NCBI GenBank assembly: GCA_020650975.1
Contig: JAIPMN010016709.1
Span: forward strand, 1 to 36,439
Direction: 5' to 3'
DNA length: 36,439 nucleotides
Source of the DNA: Apostichopus californicus
Lineage: Eukaryota > Echinodermata > Holothuroidea > Aspidochirotida > Stichopodidae
The notes below the pieces were generated by a model. That model did no database searches. It was not told the DNA's origin and saw nothing but the letters and a program-made list of their open reading frames with translations. Position 1 is the first letter of the stretch; each line of letters starts with the position of its first letter. The position numbers and the translations under genes were made by a program. Below are positions 25,601 through 31,295 of this stretch, one piece after another.

Positions 25601-28600
25601 CTGATAAGTGAAAGTCTTTTGGAAGTTTCTTCCACGATATAATCAATTCAGTTGTTAATTATTTCTAACAGAGGGAGGGCATCAAGTGGGCTGCTATAGA
25701 TATGTTGCAATCATAACAAGCAAATAAAAAAAAACTAGAGTAAATACTCACCGTTTCCAAAAAATCCTCTGAAAACATTCTTAAAATGGAGGCACTTTAA
25801 TACCTGCCATGATAACAATGCAGCATGTCTCCATCTTTTACATACTAAAGAAATGGAAATAATGAAAACAGGTAAATAAAGGAGCTATACTAAAGTTTTA
25901 TAGACAATTGATCATTGGGTACACCTCAACTTCTTAAGGTATGTTTACTAAATTCTGCAACTAACTAATTAAGTAAACAACACTGAACAATTTTGGGAAA
26001 GGGGTAAATATTTCTCTTAGAATACAACCACTATAAATTAGTGACAAACTGTAAGAAAAAAAAAAAAACACATACTATTTTTACATCACCTGTTGATGAA
26101 TCCCTCCCCTATCCATCCAAACCCCCCCCCCCCACCCCCACGGCCCATTCCCTCGCTGGGAAACTGCAGTAGAACTCCCTTTGTCCANNNNNNNNNNCCC
26201 CACCCCCACGGCCCATTCCCTTGCGGGAAACTGCAGTAGAACTCCCTATGTCCATAAAGGCCCCACAAATGCTGGAACTTAGATTTGAGCATTCACCTCT
26301 CTGACAAGGTTAGGATTCATAATATACTATGCATAGTATTAAATGAGATACAGTGTACGGTAAAAAGGCCTTTTCCGTTTCAAGCTATTAGCCATCAGAA
26401 GCAATTAACTTTGAATTCTTAGGTCAGGTCTTTTTCAAAGACAGTGGGTTTCTTTTCTTACATCAAATTCTGAGACAAACATAGAATAGACATACCATCT
26501 ACATCAAACAGAGATACAGACAAAGATGGCATTGTATAAATATCATGTCAAATGACACATTTAATTCAACAGATACCAATGCTACTTAGTCATAGCCCTT
26601 CAGAGGCATCCACGTATTTTAGTTCTAAGATGACCATTCAAGAACAGAGCAAACACATATTTCTGATACTCAAAATACAAACCAAAGATACAGAGATACT
26701 GTACAGACTTATGGAATGTTATATCCTGGAAGTAACCCCCCCCCCCCTGTGGAAAGCCGAATGTTTCCGTACGAGATTATCAAGATTTGTTCATCGAAAA
26801 AGTACATTTTAGTGTATTTTTCCAAAGATGATGGGGTTTTATCAATGGGTCATATGAACTCTGAAGGCGAAGTACAAAATTACCACAATACGTCTTCCCC
26901 TGTCCATGCAGTACTTGACCAATTCACATGACCCCTCAATAAAACAAACAAAAATTAAAACAATGTGACAGTTTTGTCATACCTCTTTCTACTCTGATCC
27001 TGTCTGCTACTTGGAGAGAAGAAAAGACTGCAAGGAGAATATCGTCAGGAAGAGATCCTGCGAGCGATTGGTCTTCAACGATAATCTGTGTCTGTTTAAT
27101 CTGAGATCCTGCAAGCGGTTGGTCTTCAACGATAATCTGTGGGTGTTCACTCAGAGGAGCATCAGTCACAGTCAACGATTCCAGGTTTATATCTGTTGTC
27201 TGATCTGGTACTTGAGATTTATCTGTGCTTTGTTCAGGTGTCTGTAAATAAAAACAAGAAGAAAACACATTATTTTACTACTAGAGATCAAGCATTAACA
27301 ATTACCCTAGCTGAACAACACTTTAAACATACAGTAGCAGTTGCTACTACAGTAGGTCCAACAAAACTTTGCACATGGTTGCGGTGGAGTTGTTATTATT
27401 ATCAGACAATTGAAACCATTCTGGACTAGAAGAAATATTTTCACACTGATCATGAATATGAAACAATTCACTGGGTAGATGAGAGAAATATTTGACAAGT
27501 GGAATGTGGATTTAGTAAAAAAACAAGCTACTTTTTCACATTGCTATATTCTTTTTTCACATTGCTATTTTCTTTTATCTGTGGTCTCGGCTGTTCATAT
27601 AATGTACTCACCTCATCATTGAATTCTTCTGACTTGAGTTTTTCCTTCTGTTTTTTATGTCTTCTTCGGCCTTCAGCGGCAGTTATGGTCATTACCCTGG
27701 CAACGACAGGAACACATACAGTTTATAATTGAAGGCAAGAACAACAAAAGGCTCTCATATTAAAATATTATAATTGACAACTTTACGAAGTATAATTAAA
27801 CATGTTTGTTGTTTCTTCAGCTCCCTTCCTCATATCCTAGTTAAAAAAATTTAAGATATCAAAAGTGGTTGATTTTAATGAAAATAATATGCTTTATCAC
27901 TGCATTGTTTGATGTACACATTGCAATTTGATGTAACTGCATATTGTGTCAGTTGACAGATTGTGGAGCTGATATTTCATTCCTAGCAGGAGCTACTTCT
28001 AAAAAAGGAGTTACGGAAACAGTTAACCTAACATGATAATATTTGAGATGGACAGAATCTTGAAGACTGTAGCAGAAAATACAAACCAAGGAGAAACCAA
28101 GGAGGGCGTTGTGGTCAAGTGGTTAAGGCAGTGGACTTGTGATCTAAGGATTACAGGTTCGAGCCCTGGCCAGATCATTGCGTTGTGTCCTTGGGCAAGG
28201 CACTTTATCTCCATTGCCTCTCTTCACCCAGGAGTATAAATGGGGACTTGTGAGGTGACTTGTAATTATAGTTGCGTGCGCCGGTTTGTGGCTGCACCCT
28301 ATGGGAAGTCCCCCAGGGGACACGTGGCTGTGGTGCACTGTTGTGCCCCAGGAGAGATTGTTTGAATTGTGCACACTTTGGTGTGTAGGTGTGACAAGTT
28401 ACCAATGACCAGGGTTAATTGTAAAGCGCATAGAACTTGTGGATTATGCGCTATATAAATAATGGTGTAACAATAATAATAATAATATTATAAGCTAAAG
28501 AATAGAATATTAGCCCTACAAAAAGAATGTTTCTAAACTAAAGCAGCTTGTACAAATCAATGATAAACTACTTTGCATTACACTTGTGTCTAGATACTAG

Positions 28601-30236
28601 AGAACAGAATACATGAAATACCCCCAATAAGCAACTTACCATTGCCTTTACTACTAGATACAGTAAAATTATCTCATTTCTCATTCAGTGAATTTCCAAA
28701 TAGGAATGGTTGTCCTAGATATATTTCTCTCACAGACGCACACAATTCTCTCACATATTTGTACCATTCCTAGCAGGAGCTTCTTCAAAAGAATTTAAGG
28801 AAACAGTTAACCTAATACGGTAATATTTGCCATGGACAGAATCTTGAAGACTGTGGCAAAATATGCAAACCGAGGAGAATATAATAAGCAAAAGAATAGA
28901 ATATTAGCCCTACAAACAGAATGTTTCCAAAAAGTAGCAAAAGTACAAATCACTGATAAACTACTTTGCATTACACTTGTGTCTAGGTACTAGAGAACAG
29001 AATACAAGAAAACCCCAACTAAGCAACTTACCATTGCCTTTACTACTGTAGATGCAGTAAAATTATCTCATTTCTCATTCAGTGAATTTCCAAAAAGGAA
29101 TGGTTGTCCTAGATATATTTCTCTCACAGTCGCACGTAATTCTCTCACATATTTACATACCAACATGATATTAAAAGTCTGTCTTTACAAAAGATGGTTA
29201 TTGAAGGACAAAAGGAGTTTTAGAGTTTCTGATAATTACAATATTTCAACATTAAAATGATGAAGGAATATAAAGTCATATTTGATTCTCACCGACCTGC
29301 CGTTTAGGGTTCTAGCATCCTCGGGGGCAGATTTAGCAGTCACAGCACCTTCAATGGAGCAAAAAGTTACAAATGCTGACCTAAAAATGAAATTAGAGAG
29401 ATATGTGAAAGTTAAATTCACTCCCTGCATATTCAAAATGTACTTAAATTGAATCCATTCACTACTAACAATTAAGAAACTTTAATGTTTACTGTATAGT
29501 TCATAAATGGAAATTTTGTCCATTATTTAAGAAAAATTCAGAGGAGTGAAGCACATTGAATTGGAAATAATGATCGTAATGTCTCTCTACAGATTGTGAA
29601 AATGACACCAGTGGAACATCAAAACTTCTTTTAACTTACCCTTTAAATCTTCTTCTTCCTTTATCCCACAAGAGTTGGACAAATTTAATATCACCAAAAG
29701 TTTTGAAGAAAGACTTCAGGTCACCACTTCTGACCTACATCAAATAAAATAAATTACTTACTAATGAACTGTTCAGAATACTGGATTTCTGTTCTATGCA
29801 GTGAAATGGTTTACATGTCTTGGAATTTTAATCAACTGCCAAGGGCCATTGACACACAAATCATTGACAAATAGCAGTTGTCAAAGGAATATTAGAGGAG
29901 AAAGCATTTAATATGAAATGAAATAATTTAAAATAATAACTACATGTATGCACTATATTTGGATAATGTTGGTATAATGTTTTCATAATTCATAACCAAA
30001 CATTGAATTCATAACTTTTCTTCAGTGTAAATTAAAAAAAAAGAAAGAAAGATAATATGTCCAACCATACAAAACTGCAGAAAAGTGGAGAAGTTTTTCC
30101 ACTCAACATGATTTACCTCATAACAAATATTTCCGACAAAAACTTTCCTAGGGTTGCCAGTTTCTCCTTGGTGCAACAACTTTGTTTCTTGTTCTCTTTT
30201 GGAATGATCCAAGTCTGCAGAAGTGGCAGGTTCCAT
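10426..30236 (-). CDS. RRM / F-box / leucine-rich-repeat protein (EEED8.10-like)
   Basis: Eighteen coding exons on the minus strand give 2124 bases, that is 707 residues plus a stop, and the phases agree at every junction. Domains in order: RRM about residues 31-112 (RNP2 VFVGNI, RNP1 KGSAFVTF); a lysine/arginine-rich stretch; a 17-residue duplication; an F-box about 192-235 (LPDDILLAVFSSL to CKRWRHAALLSW); leucine-rich repeats about 250-575 of the cysteine-containing FBXL type (CPNLTDINLSG, LDVSGCEEITDKG); and an Asp/Glu-rich tail. F-box/LRR proteins are substrate adaptors of SCF ubiquitin ligases, and an RRM binds single-stranded RNA. The combination matches what is annotated in invertebrates as 'putative RNA-binding protein EEED8.10'; I recall that name and could not check it. 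The start used is ATG 30236, but an upstream ATG at 30361 may be the true one. The gene is head to head with NOC4L and tail to tail with TRMT44. Confidence 0.88.
11301..13867. repeat. CTAGTA-rich satellite-like array, about 2.2 kb plus inserted MITE
   Basis: Loose repetition of short words (ACTAGTAACCATGT, GTGCTACTAGCAAC, ATACTTCTAGACTAGTAAC, AATATATACTACTAGT) with no fixed period; the words recur dozens of times. It contains many palindromic ACTAGT/CTAG sites. It fills most of the last intron of the RRM/F-box/LRR gene and reaches to within about six bases of the exon 17 donor. A MITE at 11568-11910 interrupts it. Confidence 0.93.
11568..11910 (+). mobile_element. hAT-like MITE, copy 1 (about 343 bp)
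   Basis: Inverted ends CAGTGGCGTAGGAA and TTCCTACGCCCTTG. Flanks ATGTGTATAC and ATGTGTAC look like a degraded 8-bp target duplication. It inserted into the CTAGTA array, so it is younger than that array. A copy in opposite orientation is at 22953-23305. Reading frames inside it are not genes. Confidence 0.88.
13875..13985 (-). CDS. RRM/F-box/LRR exon 17
   Basis: Acceptor tttatctcag and donor TTGT|GTAAGT. TSVSESFLTDCHGHINVS then DLNLSVPQKRLQLEECAL. There is no known domain; the phases match on both sides. A CTAGTA-rich array starts about six bases past the donor. Confidence 0.75.
14222..14518 (-). repeat. 78-bp tandem repeat carrying an exon end and splice donor
   Basis: Four copies at exactly 78-base spacing (ACATGTAAT at 14226, 14304, 14382, 14460). 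On the minus strand each copy holds the last 30 or so coding bases of exon 16 plus its donor and the first part of the intron. Donors are GTAAGT in two copies and GTTAGT in the other two. Confidence 0.93.
14486..14647 (-). CDS. RRM/F-box/LRR exon 16: last leucine-rich repeat
   Basis: Acceptor tttgcag and donor GGTG|GTAAGT. LISLANHCLTLSELDVSGC to YPTIHLTLG. Its last bases and donor are copied three more times downstream in a 78-bp tandem array, so two further in-frame donors exist. Confidence 0.86.
14648..15895 (-). other. Intron 15, no recognised feature
   Basis: AT-rich intron between exons 15 and 16. A C-rich run at about 15667 and an A-run at about 15778 are the only notable points. Confidence 0.7.
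15896..15983 (-). CDS. RRM/F-box/LRR exon 15: leucine-rich repeat
   Basis: Acceptor tttcctag and donor CAGG|GTGAGT. VTDDAVETLAINCPLRRL then VRTCPEITDQ. Confidence 0.88.
15984..17054 (-). other. Intron 14, no recognised feature
   Basis: Plain AT-rich intron between exons 14 and 15. No repeat or coding segment recognised. Confidence 0.7.
17055..17160 (-). CDS. RRM/F-box/LRR exon 14: leucine-rich repeat
   Basis: Acceptor cttactgtag and donor AAG|GTAGGT. KFLDISGCYKL then GTCTALEDINISYIDK, a textbook cysteine-containing LRR. Confidence 0.88.
17461..17860. mobile_element. hAT-like MITE, second family (400 bp)
   Basis: Perfect 8-bp target duplication CATGTACT at 17453-17460 and 17861-17868. Inverted ends CATAGGCGTAGGAG and CTCCTACACCGACG. 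The ends resemble those of the 343-bp family but the interior differs, so it is a separate family. Lies in the intron between exons 13 and 14. Confidence 0.92.
18071..18194 (-). CDS. RRM/F-box/LRR exon 13: leucine-rich repeat
   Basis: Acceptor ttccgcag and donor TTAAA|GTGAGT. VPSGSLYQLGMLPSLEYLHM followed by DDVLLRISKGCQKL. Confidence 0.87.
18195..18972 (-). other. Intron 12, no recognised feature
   Basis: AT-rich, nothing recognised beyond the flanking splice sites. Confidence 0.65.
18973..19021 (-). CDS. RRM/F-box/LRR exon 12 (49 bases)
   Basis: Weak acceptor ccactttgaag after a pyrimidine stretch; donor TCAG|GTACGT. LFTSLEKLYLIGDYPS fits the next LRR. It is required to change phase 0 to phase 1 between exons 11 and 13. 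Confidence 0.72.
19022..19992 (-). other. Intron 11, no recognised feature
   Basis: AT-rich, including an A/T-heavy block at 19260-19390. No exon or repeat recognised. Confidence 0.65.
19993..20160 (-). CDS. RRM/F-box/LRR exon 11: two leucine-rich repeats
   Basis: Acceptor gtcgtag and donor GAG|GTGAGA. CFHLLNPACHTVLVDDCSNL, then SDMGIKRLTDKCPQMKTLA. Both ends are in phase 0, so skipping it would keep frame. Confidence 0.88.
20161..21239 (-). other. Intron 10, no recognised feature
   Basis: Open frames on both strands here lack homology or splice logic. Nothing else seen. Confidence 0.65.
21240..21315 (-). CDS. RRM/F-box/LRR exon 10
   Basis: Acceptor aattttcag and donor CAG|GTGCGT. FWWLFKNCPDIQYFDGR then ENMRITGQ. 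One base is taken from exon 9. The plus-strand reading frame over it is its shadow. Confidence 0.8.
21493..21577 (+). repeat. Short tandem repeat of AATGGCCCCCAAGGTC (about 16 bp)
   Basis: Five imperfect copies ending in a C-run, in the intron between exons 9 and 10. Confidence 0.8.
21815..21855 (-). CDS. RRM/F-box/LRR exon 9 (41-base micro-exon)
   Basis: Acceptor catttcag and donor AAGGG|GTAAGA. It encodes KVQLRRCYDIGEK plus two bases. It is needed to carry exon 8 (phase 0) into exon 10 in frame. Confidence 0.78.
21856..22723 (-). other. Intron 8, mostly featureless
   Basis: Contains clustered TGACCT half sites at about 22216-22236 and a G-run at about 22567. No exon recognised. Confidence 0.6.
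22724..22821 (-). CDS. RRM/F-box/LRR exon 8: leucine-rich repeat
   Basis: Acceptor ttttacag and donor AAG|GTATTG. GRECPNLTDINLSGMRINN then SLQEISKHC, a cysteine-containing LRR of the FBXL kind. Confidence 0.87.
22953..23305 (-). mobile_element. hAT-like MITE, copy 2 (about 353 bp)
   Basis: Reverse-complement copy of 11568-11910. Ends CAAGGGCGTAGGAACC and TTCCTACGCCACTG; perfect 8-bp target duplication CCAAATAC at 22945-22952 and 23306-23313. An 8-bp duplication and a CAGTGGCGTAG-type end fit the hAT superfamily. Lies in the intron between exons 7 and 8. Confidence 0.92.
23605..23840 (+). mobile_element. tRNA-derived SINE family A, copy 1
   Basis: The head has Pol III boxes like a tRNA: A box TTAGCTCAGTGG and B box GGTTCGAGTCAC. 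A shared body (GACTTCGGTCAGCTTGCGGC, GTTTGCAGGAGGATC) and an ATAC-repeat tail follow. Flanked by the 8-bp duplication ACATATTA (23597-23604, 23841-23848). Same family as 24466-24705 and 35171-35399. Confidence 0.92.
23892..24001. repeat. 18-bp minisatellite AATAAATGGACTGAA(ACC/GTG)
   Basis: About six copies with two alternating variants. Follows SINE copy 1 in the intron between exons 7 and 8. Confidence 0.9.
24466..24705 (+). mobile_element. tRNA-derived SINE family A, copy 2
   Basis: Close match to the copy at 23605 over its full length, with A box TTTGCTCAGTGG and B box AGTTCGAGTCAC. No clear target duplication. It lies antisense to the RRM/F-box/LRR gene, about 18 bases beyond the exon 7 donor. 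Confidence 0.9.
24724..24846 (-). CDS. RRM/F-box/LRR exon 7: first leucine-rich repeat
   Basis: Acceptor attcttag and donor ATTG|GTAAGC. It contains GCHGLQSLDVSASPK. A SINE on the plus strand ends only about 18 bases into the downstream intron. Confidence 0.86.
25155..25512. mobile_element. TTAA-flanked MITE, copy 2 (about 358 bp)
   Basis: Same family and orientation as 4009-4364, mostly identical along its length. TTAA at 25151-25154 and 25513-25516; inverted ends AGGCATTGAAGACTCG and CGAGTCTTCACACCT. Lies in the intron between exons 6 and 7 of the RRM/F-box/LRR gene. Confidence 0.88.
25752..25844 (-). CDS. RRM/F-box/LRR exon 6: F-box end
   Basis: Acceptor ttctttag and donor AACG|GTGAGT. 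VCKRWRHAALLSWQVLK is the classic second half of an F-box, followed by FKNVFRGFFGN. Confidence 0.88.
25845..26982 (-). other. Intron 5, includes assembly gap
   Basis: No exon seen. Contains an A-run, long C-runs, the gap at 26188-26197, and a poly-C tract at about 26738. Confidence 0.7.
26129..26253. repeat. About 58-bp direct repeat split by a 10-N gap
   Basis: CCCCCACGGCCCATTCCCT to GTAGAACTCCCTTTGTCCA occurs on both sides of ten Ns (26188-26197). The two copies differ by a few bases. It is either a real tandem repeat collapsed by the assembler or an assembly join. Confidence 0.85.
26983..27241 (-). CDS. RRM/F-box/LRR exon 5: linker, internal repeat, F-box start
   Basis: Acceptor tttacag and donor AAGAG|GTATGA. 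It encodes an acidic linker, two copies of QIIVEDQ(P/S)LAGS spaced 17 residues apart, then LPDDILLAVFSSL, the first F-box helix. Confidence 0.88.
27612..27696 (-). CDS. RRM/F-box/LRR exon 4: last RRM strand and basic stretch
   Basis: Acceptor gttgccag and donor GAG|GTGAGT. VMTITAAE completes the RRM; RRRHKKQKEKLK is strongly basic and could contact RNA or act as a nuclear signal. Confidence 0.84.
27979..28763. repeat. Tandem duplication, copy 1 (split by a SINE)
   Basis: 27979-28095 and 28490-28763 match 28765-29154 in order. The break is the SINE at 28102-28485. Lies in the intron between exons 3 and 4. Confidence 0.9.
28102..28485 (+). mobile_element. tRNA-derived SINE family B (about 384 bp)
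   Basis: A box TGGTCAAGTGG and B box GGTTCGAGCCC in a tRNA-like head, a body with CCTTGGGCAAGGCACTTTAT, and a tail TTATGCGCTATATAAAT followed by (AAT)n. The tail is of the type shared with L2-like LINEs in marine animals. Unrelated to SINE family A. Antisense to the host gene. Confidence 0.92.
28765..29154. repeat. Tandem duplication, copy 2 (intact, 390 bp)
   Basis: Uninterrupted paralogue of 27979-28763, starting CATTCCTAGCAGGAGC and ending TTCTCTCACATATTT. It preserves the empty SINE insertion site near 28877. Confidence 0.9.
29297..29380 (-). CDS. RRM/F-box/LRR exon 3: RNP1 and alpha-2
   Basis: Acceptor catttttag. Joined to exon 2 it gives KGSAFVTF, a good RNP1. The end is set by frame: donor GGCAG|GTCGGT leads to NGR-VMTITAAEG. 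A stronger-looking GTGAGA donor four bases downstream would give a stop in exon 4. Confidence 0.75.
29640..29734 (-). CDS. RRM/F-box/LRR exon 2: middle of RRM
   Basis: Acceptor gatgtag and donor AAAGG|GTAAGT. It encodes VRSGDLKSFFKTFGDIKFV then LLWDKGRRRFK, the alpha-1/beta-2 part of the RRM. Two bases are left over. Confidence 0.87.
30117..30236 (-). CDS. RRM/F-box/LRR exon 1: N-terminus and RNP2
   Basis: ATG at 30236-30234 with G at -3 and +4, then MEPATSADLDH to RKVFVGNICYE. The donor is GAG|GTAAAT. The exon probably extends 5' to an acceptor (ttggtttcag) ending at 30250, because the frame stays open to that point. Confidence 0.85.
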
Positions 30237-30350
30237 CACCTTGCTGTAACTGAAACCAAGAACAAGAATGTAGGCATATTAACCAGCTTTGCAAGAATTT
30301 GAAATTTAATTATGGTGGAAATTATATGTAATTTACAATTAACAACTTAC

Positions 30351-30373
30351 CTAGTGAACATTCTTAAGTGTTG
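30351..30373 (-). CDS. Possible upstream coding exon with alternative start
   Basis: On the minus strand, an acceptor-like cattttcacttttag ends at 30374 and a perfect GTAAGT donor follows 30351. ATG 30361-30359 with A at -3 would read MFT, then splice to 30249 and continue as SYSKV straight into the MEPATS frame. This adds eight residues. The acceptor may not be used, in which case this is the 3' end of a longer first exon. Confidence 0.45.
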
Positions 30374-31136
30374 CTAAAAGTGAAAATGAAACAAACTTTC
30401 AAAGATAATAGAAAAAACTGCTTTTGCCCAGATCAAAGCCTTCATCAAATTACACAAAATTACACAGAAATGTGCATCTTAACATTAACTATAAAACATC
30501 AACAACAGTTCAACAAAGCTTAGAATCTATACAATATATAAGGCTAAGAATAAATGTTCTTCAGCATCCCATTTAACCAACAAAACTTAAGCTTGGGCAG
30601 TAGTACCTTGGGATATAAGGCCTCTGTTTATGCCTAGGACTAGGCCTAAGTTACCAATACAACTTACAAAGTTACAAGTTACATACAGTACCTGGCTAAC
30701 AGGGAAACAAATTGTTTGAATGCAAAATAGCCGACAACGCAAATGAAGAAAGACATAAAGAACAGGGATAGTTGGAACTATGGTCGCTTGTAGGCCAACA
30801 TCAACCAACATATCAGTGCAACTTTCAAGTTGCCATACCTGTAACACTATGTTAGTTTTGAACTTTGGTGTTTCTACTGTGCACACCACAGAAATAAATA
30901 CTGTGTACACACACGAAGAACATCTAAATTAAGGCAATACCTCATTTTTGGTGTATGACATGAAATACAAATAGAAATATTCATAAAATATTCGTTTACC
31001 GTGTAATAAGTACTTTACATTAATTTTACTATCTAATACAGATAAAAAATGAATTTGATATATCATGTAATTTTTTTTTAATTTTAAAAGAGGTACAGAG
31101 ATAAATCCAATTATTTACTTCCGGCATTGTTTCAAA
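30374..31136. promoter_or_regulatory. Divergent promoter region between RRM/F-box/LRR gene and NOC4L
   Basis: The two start codons face away from each other about 0.78-0.90 kb apart, with no other gene between them. Minus-strand donor-like sites near 30836 (CAG|GTATGG) and 30943 (GAG|GTATTG) could belong to 5'-untranslated exons. I see no clear TATA box or CpG-rich block. Transcription starts cannot be placed from sequence alone. Confidence 0.5.
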
Positions 31137-31295
31137 ATGGCTACCTCCATGGTAAACAAGCGTGTCGGCGATGAAAAGTTTTCTACTGCAGGACCAAAGA
31201 AGAGCAAGTTTTCTCATATAAAAGAGAAAGCCATCATGTTCCTGTCAAGTAAAGAAAATTCTAACGTACTGGTTGAATTACTAGAATATACACAG
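31137..31295 (+). CDS. NOC4L: NOC4L exon 1
   Basis: Starts at ATG 31137 (MATSMVNKRVGDEK). The donor is CACAG|GTGATA and the exon ends in phase 0 after VELLEYTQ. Confidence 0.85.

Noticed and set aside
26086-26292. Minus-strand open frame spanning the Ns
   Set aside because: It reads through a gap and a duplicated C-rich block, so it is not evidence of coding.
28102-28175. tRNA gene
   Set aside because: This is the head of SINE family B; the body and the (AAT)n tail follow directly.
28620-29060. Small exons ending at the repeated CAATG|GTAAGT donors in the duplicated block
   Set aside because: From the nearest acceptors, the short exon would start with TAG or TAA in the frame required after exon 3. 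The frame works without it.
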